NCBI RefSeq assembly: GCF_013201665.1
Contig: NZ_CP053840.1
Coordinates: forward strand, 2,542,001-2,606,000
Direction: 5' to 3'
Length of the DNA stretch: 64,000 nucleotides
From: Arcobacter venerupis
GTDB lineage: Bacteria; Campylobacterota; Campylobacteria; Campylobacterales; Arcobacteraceae
This document shows positions 35,902 through 45,941 of this stretch, piece after piece (positions within the stretch are counted from its first letter, which is position 1; each line of letters opens with the position of its first letter). Position numbers and translations under genes: made by a program. The notes beneath the pieces are model-generated. The model was not told the DNA's origin. It did no database searches and saw only the letters and a list, made by a program, of their open reading frames with translations.

Positions 35902-37594
35902 TTTCCACCAATACTTCTTGGAATATTGCAGAAAATGAACTTTCATCTTCTTTTGCAGGAGTTAGATAATTAGCATTTTTATTTCCTGCAAAAAAGAAAG
36001 CACAATTACTTTTTACATCATCATTTATTTTTACAATAAATTTTGCACTTCCATATTTTGAAGATATATTAACAATATCTTCATCTTTAAAATTTGTTGT
36101 TGCATTTAAATATACAAAATTATCATTTGTAAATTGAGAATTTAGTGATTTTTTACTTTTTCCTGTAATAAAATAAAAATTATCATTTGTTTTTTCTTTA
36201 TATAAAGGTTCAATGTCTAACTCTTCTACAAAATCGAATGTTTCAAAATCTTCTAATTTTGGTTTATGATTTTCATAATATGAGATAATTTCATCTTCTT
36301 TTTTTAACTCTTTTAAATTAAATTGTTCAATTAAATAAGAAGTTAATTCATATTCACTCATTGTATTTTCATCTTTTGCAATTACAACATCCGAAATAGA
36401 TTTTAATTCATGACCATAAGATAATCTAACATCTCTTTTTGATAAAAAAGAACAAGATGGAATAATCAAATCTGCATATTCACAAGTCTCATTTAATGTA
36501 GTTCCAAAATAAACAACAAATGTTTTATCTAAGCCATCAATTACTTTTTGAGTATTAGGATGAGAAATAACAGGGTTTCCACCTTGAATGAAAACTAAAT
36601 CATACGAAGAAAATTCAACTTCAGGAATTGAAACTTTTTTATTTGTTCCTTTTATTTCAAATGGTTTTTCATAACCAAATCCTGAATCACTTAAATACCA
36701 AATTCCACCAGCATCTTGTTTGTGGAATCCCATGTATGCAGCAAAAGAATCAATACATCTAGTAATTTGAGCACCTTCAAAATATTTTTGAACTCCTAGT
36801 CCTAAAACAATAGCTACTTTTTTATCTTTAATTAAATCAAAAAATTCATACACTTGTGAGAGTGAAATACCAGTTGTTGCCTCATATGAAACAAGTGGTC
36901 TATTTCTTGCTATATCAAAAAACCAATCTGCACCATTTCCAAACTCTTCAATAAATTGCGAATTTTCTAAATCTTGCATATGAGCAAATCTTGTAAATAA
37001 TAAAGCTAATTCATAATCAGTTTTTGGATTAATTTGCATATGTATTTGTGATTTTTTCGCAATATCAGTACAAAGAGGATCAATAGTTATAAATGTTTTG
37101 TCTTTTACTAAATTATACATATGAGAAGAAGTTACAGTAAAGTTTCTTCCCCAAACAATAATAATATCCGCATCTATTAATTTCTGAATTGGTGGATTAA
37201 TTACATTCTGTCGCCCTGCTTCAATTCCAGCACCACCACCACCATCACACAAACTACCTTTAGTTAAAGTTGCTCCATATTGTGTAAAAAAGTTTTTTGT
37301 TACACTTTGCATTACCCCAATATTTCCACTTCCTTTATAAAAAAGTGTTTTAGAAGGAGTCGTTGTTTTTAATTTATCAACTAAAATATTTAATGATTCT
37401 TTTAATGAAATTTCATTGCCTTCAAAAAAAGATTTTTTTAGATTATCTTCTTTTAATAAGTTTGCAAAATTTACACAAAGCTTTCCATTAGTAGTTTTAT
37501 GCTCTTTTGAGCCTTTTATGTTGCCATCTATCATTTGCCCTTGACAAGCATCATAACAGTCTAAAGGACATGCTACTTTATTATTTGAATTCAA
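35888..37594 (-). CDS. Molybdopterin-dependent oxidoreductase with N-terminal [4Fe-4S] site
   Basis: A 568-residue protein. The N-terminal Cys set C9-x3-C13-x3-C17-x22-C40 fits the [4Fe-4S] domain of the Mo/W-bisPGD superfamily. GSLCDGGGGAGIEAGRQ near 113-129 is in the place where the Mo ligand is expected, with the Cys a candidate. IIIVWGRNFTVTSSHM, LVFIQGGNPVISHP and EYADLIIPS are further family segments, and the C-terminal 100 residues resemble the dinucleotide-binding domain. There is no Tat signal, so it should be cytoplasmic. No electron-transfer or membrane subunit lies beside it and the substrate is unknown. The start is TTG, overlapping the adaptor-like gene by 14 bases. Confidence 0.85.
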   Translation of the reverse strand: MNSNNKVACPLDCYDACQGQMIDGNIKGSKEHKTTNGKLCVNFANLLKEDNLKKSFFEGNEISLKESLNILVDKLKTTTPSKTLFYKGSGNIGVMQSVTKNFFTQYGATLTKGSLCDGGGGAGIEAGRQNVINPPIQKLIDADIIIVWGRNFTVTSSHMYNLVKDKTFITIDPLCTDIAKKSQIHMQINPKTDYELALLFTRFAHMQDLENSQFIEEFGNGADWFFDIARNRPLVSYEATTGISLSQVYEFFDLIKDKKVAIVLGLGVQKYFEGAQITRCIDSFAAYMGFHKQDAGGIWYLSDSGFGYEKPFEIKGTNKKVSIPEVEFSSYDLVFIQGGNPVISHPNTQKVIDGLDKTFVVYFGTTLNETCEYADLIIPSCSFLSKRDVRLSYGHELKSISDVVIAKDENTMSEYELTSYLIEQFNLKELKKEDEIISYYENHKPKLEDFETFDFVEELDIEPLYKEKTNDNFYFITGKSKKSLNSQFTNDNFVYLNATTNFKDEDIVNISSKYGSAKFIVKINDDVKSNCAFFFAGNKNANYLTPAKEDESSFSAIFQEVLVEIELS

Positions 37595-38288
37595 TTTTCA
37601 CCAACCTTGAAAATATTTTTACATCATCTATTATTAGTTCCACTTTATATGCTGAAATATTTGTAGCATCTGCAACATCATAAATTTTTGATATTTTTAT
37701 ATCACTTTTTTTACCATCTAAATAAATATCTTTATTTTTAATTTCATCAATTTGAGCAATTGGAACAAAAAATTCCAGTTTGCCTTTAGATAAATCTTTT
37801 GCCTCATAAAGTAGAGTTCCAGGATTTACATAATCTCCATCTTTTACTGCAATATTAAAAATATAATTTGACTTTTCTACTAATTTTTTATTATTTATTG
37901 TATCTTTTAATGTTTCAATATTTATTATCATATCAGCTTTTGAAGATTCTAAATTAATTACTTTTAATTTTTGAGTATCTTTTTCAAAGGCTGATTTAGA
38001 ACTTACTTGATTTAATCTATCATAATTGTTTTTTTCAATTTGTAACATTTCGTCAATATATTTTAATTTATTTTTTGATTGTTCAAGCTCAACTTTATTA
38101 ACTTGTGAATCTATTTCTATAATTGTTGAATTATTTGCTTTTAATCCTTCAATTTTAGAATTAGAATATATTATTTTTCCAGCAACTGCCGCTTTTACTT
38201 CATAACTTTCTATTGGTTCTAATTTTGCATAATATTCATTTGCAAATATTGATGAAATCAATATTAAATAAATCCATATAATTTTCAT
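37581..38288 (-). CDS. Exported HlyD-like adaptor protein
   Basis: A 235-residue protein with a signal peptide (1-16, LISSIFA) and no further membrane helix. EPIESYEVKAAVAGKI and NIAVKDGDYVNPGTLLYEA are the two halves of a lipoyl/barrel-sandwich motif, separated by an antiparallel coiled coil (about 65-140). This is the plan of periplasmic adaptor (membrane fusion) proteins, although short. No transporter or outer membrane channel is adjacent. The gene follows flhA by 18 bases and may be co-transcribed with the flagellar genes. Whether it serves the flagellum is unknown. Confidence 0.6.
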   Translation of the reverse strand: MKIIWIYLILISSIFANEYYAKLEPIESYEVKAAVAGKIIYSNSKIEGLKANNSTIIEIDSQVNKVELEQSKNKLKYIDEMLQIEKNNYDRLNQVSSKSAFEKDTQKLKVINLESSKADMIINIETLKDTINNKKLVEKSNYIFNIAVKDGDYVNPGTLLYEAKDLSKGKLEFFVPIAQIDEIKNKDIYLDGKKSDIKISKIYDVADATNISAYKVELIIDDVKIFSRLVKIEFK

Positions 38289-38306
38289 ATATTTTCCTTA
38301 TATTTT

Positions 38307-40418
38307 TTAAAACTCTAACGTTCCCTCAATTGCAAAGTTTGCTTTTGAATCAAGTTCAGCATGAGATAAAACTGAAATTTGTAAACCAAATTTCTCATAA
38401 ATTTCTGATATTCTTTTTCTTAGAACAGGGTCTACAACCATTGTTACTTTTGAAAAACCTTTTGCTTCAACATCATCTAAAAGTTTTTTTGTTTTTGTTA
38501 CAAGATTATTAATCTCTGCTATTGAAATCATAAGCTGTGAAACTCCATGGTGTTCTTGAAGTTTTCCTATAAACTGTTGCTCAAGGTCAGGTTTAATTGT
38601 AACAATATGTAAAACACCATCATTATCTTTAAACTTTTGCGTAATAAGTCTATATAGTTTTGCTCTTACGTGTTCTAATAAAATTTCTGGAGCTTTAGTA
38701 AATTCTGCAATATCTGCTATTGCTTCAATAATAGTTAGCATATCAACAATTGGAATTTTTTCATGTAATAAATCTCTACAAACTTTTAATAAAGAACCAT
38801 AAGAAGTTACTTTCATAGCTTCCTCAATTACAATTGGGAAATCTTTTTTCAATCTTTCAACAATATCAACAATATCTTGTCTTGTAATAATATCTTCTGC
38901 ATGTTTTTTGATAATTTCAGAAATATGTGTTGAAATAATTGTTGGAGCATCTACAACTGTAAATCCTTTCATTAAAGCTTCTTCTTTTATATCATTAGTA
39001 ATCCATGTGGCATCGAGATTAAATACAGGTTCTTTAACTTTTAATCCAACTAATTTTTCATTTGCTAATCCACCCATTGCAAGAAGTTTATCAACTTCAA
39101 CTCTTCCTTTTACAAGTGGAATTCTTTTTAAATATAATTGATACTCATTTGGTGATAAATTTGCATCATCAGAGATTCTAATTTGAGGAATAACAAAACC
39201 TAATTCACTTGCAATTGTTTTTCTAATAGCTCTAATTTTATCAAGTAATTCAGAATTTCCTTGTACAAGTTGTAATAATCTGATTCCAAGTTTTAACTCT
39301 AAAACTTCAAGTTTCATTATATTTTCAATTGTTTGAGTTTCATCAGCAATAGCCATGCTTTTCTTTTTCTCTTTTAGTACATTGATGTCATCATCAACTT
39401 TTGCTTTAACAATTTCTGTTTTAAAGAATCGAGTAATTGAGTTATCTTGTTTATCATTTATCATATTTATCACATACCCTATAAATATCATTAAGAAACC
39501 CATACCCATTAAAATACCAGTTGGGAAACCTGGGATAAAACCAAAAAGAACCATTCCAATACCCAATAAAATCAATGCTTTACTGTCATTAATTAATTGA
39601 GAAATAGATTGGCTTGCAAAGTTTTCTTCATCCATGTTAGAACGAGTAATAATAATTGCAGTTGCAGTTGATAAAATTAAAGCTGGTATTTGAGCTACTA
39701 AACCATCTCCAATAGTTAGAATAGTATAAATTTCTCCTGATTCACTAATAGTCATATCATGTTGAAAAAGTCCTATTAATATTCCTCCAACTAAGTTCAC
39801 TATTGTAATAATAATACCAGCAACCGCATCACCTTTTACAAACTTTGAAGATCCATCCATCGCTCCATAAAAATTTGCTTCTGAAATTAGACTTTTTCTT
39901 CTAGCTTGTGCTTGTTTATCATCAATAAATCCAGCATTTAAATCAGCATCAATGGCCATTTGTTTACCTGGCATTGAATCAAGTGTAAATCTAGCAGTTA
40001 CCTCAGCAACTCTTGTTGCACCTTTTGTTACAACCATAAAATTAATAAGTACTAATATAATAAATATAATAATACCAATAACCATATTTCCACCAACAAC
40101 GAATTCACCAAATGCCGAAATTATCGAACTTACAGCATCTGGACCATTATGTCCTTCACTTAAAATTGACCTTGTTGTTGCAATATTTAAAGATAGCCTA
40201 AAAAGTGCAAATATTAAGATAAGCGTAGGGAAAGTTGTTAAATCTGATGGTTTTTGTATGTATAAAGATATTAATAAAATAAGTAAAGATATAGATAATG
40301 AAATTACCAAGAAGAAATCTAAGATTCCTCTTGGTAAAGGTACAATTATAATTAATAATATAGAAACAAATAGTGCAACAACTATTAAATCTTTAGTAAA
40401 AAACTTTTTTATATTCAT
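38307..40418 (-). CDS. flhA: Flagellar export apparatus protein FlhA
   Basis: A 703-residue integral membrane component of the flagellar type III export gate. Eight hydrophobic segments lie in the first 320 residues, with the FHIPEP signature RFTLDSMPGKQMAIDADLNAG at about 143-163. The cytoplasmic half (about 345-703) forms the ring that receives chaperone-substrate complexes and ends in a normal C-terminus. It follows flgL by 21 bases. Length and motifs are those of a typical FlhA. Confidence 0.97.
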   Translation of the reverse strand: MNIKKFFTKDLIVVALFVSILLIIIVPLPRGILDFFLVISLSISLLILLISLYIQKPSDLTTFPTLILIFALFRLSLNIATTRSILSEGHNGPDAVSSIISAFGEFVVGGNMVIGIIIFIILVLINFMVVTKGATRVAEVTARFTLDSMPGKQMAIDADLNAGFIDDKQAQARRKSLISEANFYGAMDGSSKFVKGDAVAGIIITIVNLVGGILIGLFQHDMTISESGEIYTILTIGDGLVAQIPALILSTATAIIITRSNMDEENFASQSISQLINDSKALILLGIGMVLFGFIPGFPTGILMGMGFLMIFIGYVINMINDKQDNSITRFFKTEIVKAKVDDDINVLKEKKKSMAIADETQTIENIMKLEVLELKLGIRLLQLVQGNSELLDKIRAIRKTIASELGFVIPQIRISDDANLSPNEYQLYLKRIPLVKGRVEVDKLLAMGGLANEKLVGLKVKEPVFNLDATWITNDIKEEALMKGFTVVDAPTIISTHISEIIKKHAEDIITRQDIVDIVERLKKDFPIVIEEAMKVTSYGSLLKVCRDLLHEKIPIVDMLTIIEAIADIAEFTKAPEILLEHVRAKLYRLITQKFKDNDGVLHIVTIKPDLEQQFIGKLQEHHGVSQLMISIAEINNLVTKTKKLLDDVEAKGFSKVTMVVDPVLRKRISEIYEKFGLQISVLSHAELDSKANFAIEGTLEF

Positions 40419-40439
40419 ATATTAATTATAATTAACTAG

Positions 40440-41582
40440 TTAATTCATAAAATTAACTAATGACAATTGACTTGTTTTATTAATTGTTGAATAAAGTGCA
40501 GTATATGTTAGTTCCAAAGCTTTAGCCTCTACTGCAACTTTTGTCATATCCGCACCACCAATATTTTGAGATAATATATCATATTGAGTTAATTTAGAAG
40601 AAATATTATCAAGAGCATTTTCAAATAATTTATTTCTTCCTCCCAGTTGTGCATGAGCAATGTTAATTCCGTCATAAGCCTTATTTAACTCTGTACCACT
40701 TTTACTAATCAATGCTTTTGATTCTTCATCACTAATAGGATTACCAACACTATCAACTTTGTTTAAAGCATTTATTGTATTATCAATTAAATCAAAAATA
40801 CTTGTTTTTGCTTCAAATTTTGTACCATCAGTCGATGGGAGAGTTGCAGTATATGTTGCAGGTGTTAATCCATCATTTGTTATAGGAGTAATAGTTTCAG
40901 TTGTTGCAACTCCATTTGAATCAAATTTTGTTAAAGTATCATTTGTTGGAGAATTTAATTTCCATTCATTGCCATCTTGATCAAGAATTCTATCTGAACC
41001 ATTAAAATTTAGATTTTCACCTTTATAAGCAGTAGCACTGGGATACATCATCATATCAAATCCAGTAACTCCTTTTTCTCTATATGATCCCTCCTCAACA
41101 GCAACTTTTCTAAGTTGGTTGTTTCCAACGTAAGTTACTTTTCCATTTGAATCTTTTTCAAATGGTTTAATTGTTGAGTTTGAGCCTGCAAATACATATT
41201 GACCTTCAACTTGAGTATTAGCAAACTGATAAAGATTCTCTTTTATTCCTGAAAGATTTGCACTAATTGCTGCAATTCCCTCCGCTGTAGTCGTTGCAGT
41301 ATTTGCTTTACTTAATTCCTGTATAGCATTTTCAAATATTTTCTTTATAGAAGCCATACTGGAATCAGCTACATTATTTTGAGCAGTGGTTCTTTCAATT
41401 TGAGTTTGTAATCCTTCATAAGTTCTAACTTTTTCATCAACTGCTATTAATCTTGAATATAAAGTAGAATCATCACTTCCCTCTTGGAGTTTTTCTTTTG
41501 TGCTCATTTGATAAGTATTTAATTGTTGTTGAATATTTAAATTACTCAATCTATAAAGCATTTGATCTGTTTGATTAATCAT
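40440..41582 (-). CDS. flgL: Hook-filament junction protein FlgL
   Basis: A 380-residue flagellin-like protein joining hook and filament. The N-terminal helix region (YRLSNLNIQQQLNTYQMSTKEKLQEGSDDSTLYSRL pattern, positions about 10-45) and the C-terminal helix (AVEAKALELTYTALYSTINKTSQLSLVNFM, near 350-379) are the paired D0/D1 segments, with a variable beta-rich centre. No flgK is beside it in this window. It overlaps fliI by four bases, an unusual pairing of a late structural gene with the export ATPase gene. Confidence 0.85.
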   Translation of the reverse strand: MINQTDQMLYRLSNLNIQQQLNTYQMSTKEKLQEGSDDSTLYSRLIAVDEKVRTYEGLQTQIERTTAQNNVADSSMASIKKIFENAIQELSKANTATTTAEGIAAISANLSGIKENLYQFANTQVEGQYVFAGSNSTIKPFEKDSNGKVTYVGNNQLRKVAVEEGSYREKGVTGFDMMMYPSATAYKGENLNFNGSDRILDQDGNEWKLNSPTNDTLTKFDSNGVATTETITPITNDGLTPATYTATLPSTDGTKFEAKTSIFDLIDNTINALNKVDSVGNPISDEESKALISKSGTELNKAYDGINIAHAQLGGRNKLFENALDNISSKLTQYDILSQNIGGADMTKVAVEAKALELTYTALYSTINKTSQLSLVNFMN

Positions 41583-42883
41583 TGTAAAACCTTTCTAAAC
41601 ATTGTTACTATCTCATCAAATCCAAAGACTTTCTGAGTATCTTGAGTTAGAAATTCTCTTATTTGTTCTTTCTTTGACATTGCGTTGTCAAGTTCTGGAT
41701 CCATTCCAGTTTTATAAGCCCCAACTCTAACCAACACTTCATTCTCTTTTATTAATGATAATACCCTTTTTAACTTTAAAAAATCATTATAGTGCTCTTT
41801 TGTAACAACCTTATCCATAACTCTTGAAGCAGATTTCAGCAGATTTATTGGAGGATAAAATCCTTGTTCAGTTAATTCTCTTGTTAATACAATATGTCCA
41901 TCTAAAATAGATCTACTTTGATCAGCAATTGGATCATTCATATCATCACCATCAACTAAAACAGTAAAAAATGCAGTAATTGATCCTTTTTTATTATTTC
42001 CAGCTCTTTCCATTAATTGAGGTAACAATGCAAATACAGAAGGTGGATATCCTCGACTAACAGGTGGTTCTCCTGTACTTAGACCTATTTCTCTTTGTGC
42101 CATAGCAAATCTAGTAACTGAATCCATCATTAGTAGAACATCATGTCCTTTATCTCTAAAAAACTCTGCAATTGCCATCGCAGTAAAAGCTCCATATTTT
42201 CTCATTAAAGCTGATTCATCTGAAGTTGCTGCAATGATTACTGTATTTTCTAAATTATTATCCAAATTATAATGGATGAATTCAGGAATCTCACGTCCTC
42301 TTTCACCAATTAGAGCAACAACTTTTATCTGTGCTTCACAACCTTTTACAATCATTCCCATAAGAGTAGATTTTCCTACTCCTGAACCTGCAAAAATACC
42401 AACTTTTTGTCCTTTACCACTTGTCAACATTGAATCAATTGCTTTAACACCTGTTGCAAATTTTTGTTCAATTATTCCTCTTTCAAGAGGAGGCATTGAA
42501 AGTTTATTTATTGGCGCATTTTCTTCTAGATTAGTAATTTTTCCCAAATTATCAATTGGTTCACCTAAAGCATTTATTACTCTACCCAATAAACCATAAC
42601 CACATTTAACAGTTAATCCATCTTTTTGAATGTAGACTTTATCATGAATTCTAAATCCATCAATAAAAGAAAATGGAACAATTGTAAATGATATATTATC
42701 AATTGAAGCTACCATTCCTAAAACAGTATATAAATGTTGAACTGATTCTATTTTCACTATATCTCCAACAGCAACTTCTAAACCTGTTGCTGTTAAAGTT
42801 GTTGATGAAATATTTTTAATTCTTCCAAAAGGAATTGATAGATTTGTTGAGTCAATTCTGTTTAATATATCTTCAATATCCAT
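41579..42883 (-). CDS. fliI: Flagellum-specific ATPase FliI
   Basis: A 434-residue ATPase that dissociates chaperones and helps start export at the flagellar base. Walker A is GSGVGKS at 166-172. GERGREIPEFI, the segment VTRFAMAQREIGLSTGEPP and RSILDGHIVLTR are F1-beta/FliI signatures. Its regulator fliH lies far upstream in the same run. It starts on the last base of the upstream TPR gene. Confidence 0.95.
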   Translation of the reverse strand: MDIEDILNRIDSTNLSIPFGRIKNISSTTLTATGLEVAVGDIVKIESVQHLYTVLGMVASIDNISFTIVPFSFIDGFRIHDKVYIQKDGLTVKCGYGLLGRVINALGEPIDNLGKITNLEENAPINKLSMPPLERGIIEQKFATGVKAIDSMLTSGKGQKVGIFAGSGVGKSTLMGMIVKGCEAQIKVVALIGERGREIPEFIHYNLDNNLENTVIIAATSDESALMRKYGAFTAMAIAEFFRDKGHDVLLMMDSVTRFAMAQREIGLSTGEPPVSRGYPPSVFALLPQLMERAGNNKKGSITAFFTVLVDGDDMNDPIADQSRSILDGHIVLTRELTEQGFYPPINLLKSASRVMDKVVTKEHYNDFLKLKRVLSLIKENEVLVRVGAYKTGMDPELDNAMSKKEQIREFLTQDTQKVFGFDEIVTMFRKVLQ

Positions 42884-44877
42884 TACATCTCATCACACAT
42901 TTTTTTATATAAACTATCAACACTATCTTTTACTTCTTTACATTTTAAAATATATTCATCTCTTTTACTCTTATTACCCATAGTATCATATAAATTTAAA
43001 ATATCATAATAAATTTTCACTTCATCATTAGGTTTGATTTTTCGTGTATCTTTTAAAGCTTCAAGTAATAAATCAGCTGATTTTTGGTTTTCATTTGATT
43101 CTTTAGCTATTTTTGCAAGTTCAGTTTCAACAAAAGGAGAATAAACAAAAACTTTTAATTCTTTTTGTTTATCATATAATTTATTCAAAATCTCATTTGC
43201 AAATTTCTTATCATTATTTTTTAATAAATTAAAATAATAATCATAATAAAAATCTATAATTACAGGATTATTCTCATTTACTTTAAAAAAATCATGATGA
43301 ATATTAGCATAAGCAAAGAATTTTTCAAGAGAAATGCTATCATCTCTCTGTTTTAGTATTTGATACCTATATAAAAACTCATTTGCCAATACATTTGAAT
43401 CATCAACCATCTCAACTTTTGCAGAGAATTCTAAAGCTTCATCACTTAATCCTAAACTAAATGCCATTCGTTCTAAATATAAATATATATTAGCATCTCT
43501 TGTTTTATCAAAAGTATCTTTTATTTGTAAATAAGCTTTTTCATATGGTGATTCTACTAAACACTCAAAAAAAGAGTATTTAACTGTTTCATCTTCTATT
43601 AATTTAACTAAAGTTTCATTTCTAGAGGTTTTTAAAATATCATTTAATTCAGTACATTTTCCTTGTGCTAAATAATCTTTCATAATTTGAATATTTATTT
43701 CATCGTAAATATCACTTATACTTTGATAACCAAATCTTTTTACAATATCATTAGAAATTTTGTTATAAACTTTTTCAGCTTTTAATATAAGCTCATATTT
43801 TTTATCATTCATATTATTTAAAAGCTCTTGCAAAAGAGCTTTTTGTTGCATTGCTTCTACTTCGAGATATTTAGCAGATATAACAGTTGGACTAATAAAT
43901 CCTTGTCTCATTAAAATTTCATCAATATACATTTTTGCATCTTTTGCATGTATACCTTGAGAAAAATCATTAATAATATCTTTATACAAATCTTTTGCTT
44001 TTTCTAAATAATAATTTGTTTTATCATACATAAGCATATACGTATTAGCTAATTTAAATTTAAAATCTTCAATTGAATCTTCTTTTGTAGTTCTTTTTAA
44101 TAACTCATTTAATATCTCAGCTGCATGTTCTGGCATACCTGCTTTTATTAAACGATTGATTTTTTTATTTGCCAAATATGAGTCATTAGCATAAAAGTCA
44201 ATATTTGTTTTTAAAACTTGTGTTATTAATTCATTTGCTTTATCGTATTTTTCATCTAAAATATAAACATCAAATAGTTCATCAGCGACAACTGTAGCAA
44301 TATTTTTATCTTTTGTTACTGTTAATATCTCATATAAATATTTTATTGCTTTTGGATAATCTTTTTGATATTTATAAACTTTTGCCATAGAAATTTTTCC
44401 ATAAGTTTTTGTTAATTCATCATCAAAATTATCAATTATAATTTGCGCAAAATATTTTGCATCTTCAATTTTATTTATTTCCAATTTTAATTCAACTAAA
44501 AGCATATAAGCTTTTGCTAAATCATATTGGTTAATTTTAGAAGAATTAATTGAGGCTTCTAGTTCAGTTGATGCCTCAAGAATTAATCTTTTTGATTGTT
44601 TTTTTAAAGCAAGTTCAGCATATAAAAGTATTGTATCAGAAACTAAAATATTAACTTTATTTTTATCTTTAAAGCTTTTTACTTGATCATAAGCATCATC
44701 AATTTTTCCATCACGTGCTAAAGTTCTTGCATTTTGTAAAATATCAAAACCATCATTTATTGATTGTTTTCTTTGCTCTGAAATTTGTACGCCTGAAGAA
44801 TCAATAAAACCATAATAAAAATCTTTTTTTGCATATGACACATTTAATATTAAAAATATAATTATTAATAATCTCAA
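42883..44877 (-). CDS. Exported TPR protein, PflA-like candidate
   Basis: A 664-residue protein with a signal peptide (1-16, LNVSYAKK) followed entirely by helical repeats of TPR type (for example ISMAKVYKYQKDYPKAIKYL, LFDVYILDEKYDKANELI). The closing segment ILNLYDTMGNKSKRDEYILKC and a Cys near the end resemble PflA, a periplasmic TPR scaffold of the Campylobacter/Helicobacter flagellar motor. It is shorter than those PflA proteins as I recall them (near 790-800). It sits between flhB and fliI and touches both (3 nt and 1-base overlap), so a motor role is likely even if the name is not certain. Confidence 0.6.
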   Translation of the reverse strand: MRLLIIIFLILNVSYAKKDFYYGFIDSSGVQISEQRKQSINDGFDILQNARTLARDGKIDDAYDQVKSFKDKNKVNILVSDTILLYAELALKKQSKRLILEASTELEASINSSKINQYDLAKAYMLLVELKLEINKIEDAKYFAQIIIDNFDDELTKTYGKISMAKVYKYQKDYPKAIKYLYEILTVTKDKNIATVVADELFDVYILDEKYDKANELITQVLKTNIDFYANDSYLANKKINRLIKAGMPEHAAEILNELLKRTTKEDSIEDFKFKLANTYMLMYDKTNYYLEKAKDLYKDIINDFSQGIHAKDAKMYIDEILMRQGFISPTVISAKYLEVEAMQQKALLQELLNNMNDKKYELILKAEKVYNKISNDIVKRFGYQSISDIYDEINIQIMKDYLAQGKCTELNDILKTSRNETLVKLIEDETVKYSFFECLVESPYEKAYLQIKDTFDKTRDANIYLYLERMAFSLGLSDEALEFSAKVEMVDDSNVLANEFLYRYQILKQRDDSISLEKFFAYANIHHDFFKVNENNPVIIDFYYDYYFNLLKNNDKKFANEILNKLYDKQKELKVFVYSPFVETELAKIAKESNENQKSADLLLEALKDTRKIKPNDEVKIYYDILNLYDTMGNKSKRDEYILKCKEVKDSVDSLYKKMCDEM

Positions 44878-44880
44878 TTT

Positions 44881-45927
44881 TTACCTTTTATTTTTTAATT
44901 CATATACATATGAAAATATTTCAGCCATTGCTTTATAAAATTCACTTGGTATCTCTCTATCTATATCTATTTGATCATACAAAGACCTAGCAAGTGCCGG
45001 ATTCTCTATAATGGGTATTCTATTGTCTTTTGCAATGTCTCTTATTTTAATTGCTAAAAAATCAATACCTTTAGCTACAATTTTTGGTGCAGAATCAACT
45101 TTATTGTCATACTTTAAAGCAACAGCATAATGTGTTGGATTTGTAATAACAACATCAGCTTCAGGAACGGAATTCATCATACGTTTTTGAGCCATTTGCA
45201 TTTGAATTCTTCTAATTCGACCTTTTACTTGAGGATCTCCCTCCATATTTTTAAATTCATCTTTAATCTCTTGTTTACTCATTCTTAAAGACTTTATATA
45301 ATAATGTTTAGTAAAATAAAAATCTATTATAGCAAAAATAATAATAATAAAAAGAATTGCGCTAAGGAAATAAACAGATAATTCAAACATAGTTGCTATT
45401 GTATCTTGAGTATCTTGATTCATCATTGTCAAAATTTTTTGATAAGTTAAAGAGAAAATAATAAGCATTACTACAGTAATTAGTGTTAACTTTGCTAACA
45501 GTTTGAATGCCTCAATAAGTTTTTTAAATCCAAATATATTCTTTATACCTTTGATAGGATCTAATTTCTGTAAATTAAAACTTATAGGTACAGTAAGAAA
45601 ACCAAATTGAGCAAGATTACTTGCTAATACTAATACTAATACTAAAATAAATAAAGGGGCTAATGCTTTTAAAAGAGTCAATGTTATTTGAAAAGTTATA
45701 GTATAAAATAATGGACCATCTAATTCTTGACCAATAAAACTATAAGAAAATAACATCAATTTTTTAATTTCAAGTAAAGAGTATGAAGAAAAAAAAAGAA
45801 GGTACATTGTCCCTAATGTCAATACTGTGGCACCTGAAATTTCTGCAGATTTTGCAACATTTCCTTCTGCCCTTGCATCACTTATTTTTTTATCGGTGGG
45901 TTCTTCTGTTTTATCATCATCAGCCAT
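44881..45927 (-). CDS. flhB: Flagellar export switch protein FlhB
   Basis: A 348-residue membrane protein that switches export from hook to filament substrates. Four hydrophobic segments fill about 28-215. The C-terminal cytoplasmic domain has the self-cleavage motif NPTHYAVAL near 263. The N-terminus DDDKTEEPTDKKISDARAEGNVAKS is typical. It follows fliR by 14 bases, the common fliR-flhB order. Confidence 0.96.
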   Translation of the reverse strand: MADDDKTEEPTDKKISDARAEGNVAKSAEISGATVLTLGTMYLLFFSSYSLLEIKKLMLFSYSFIGQELDGPLFYTITFQITLTLLKALAPLFILVLVLVLASNLAQFGFLTVPISFNLQKLDPIKGIKNIFGFKKLIEAFKLLAKLTLITVVMLIIFSLTYQKILTMMNQDTQDTIATMFELSVYFLSAILFIIIIFAIIDFYFTKHYYIKSLRMSKQEIKDEFKNMEGDPQVKGRIRRIQMQMAQKRMMNSVPEADVVITNPTHYAVALKYDNKVDSAPKIVAKGIDFLAIKIRDIAKDNRIPIIENPALARSLYDQIDIDREIPSEFYKAMAEIFSYVYELKNKR

Positions 45928-45941
45928 ATGAAAACCTTACT

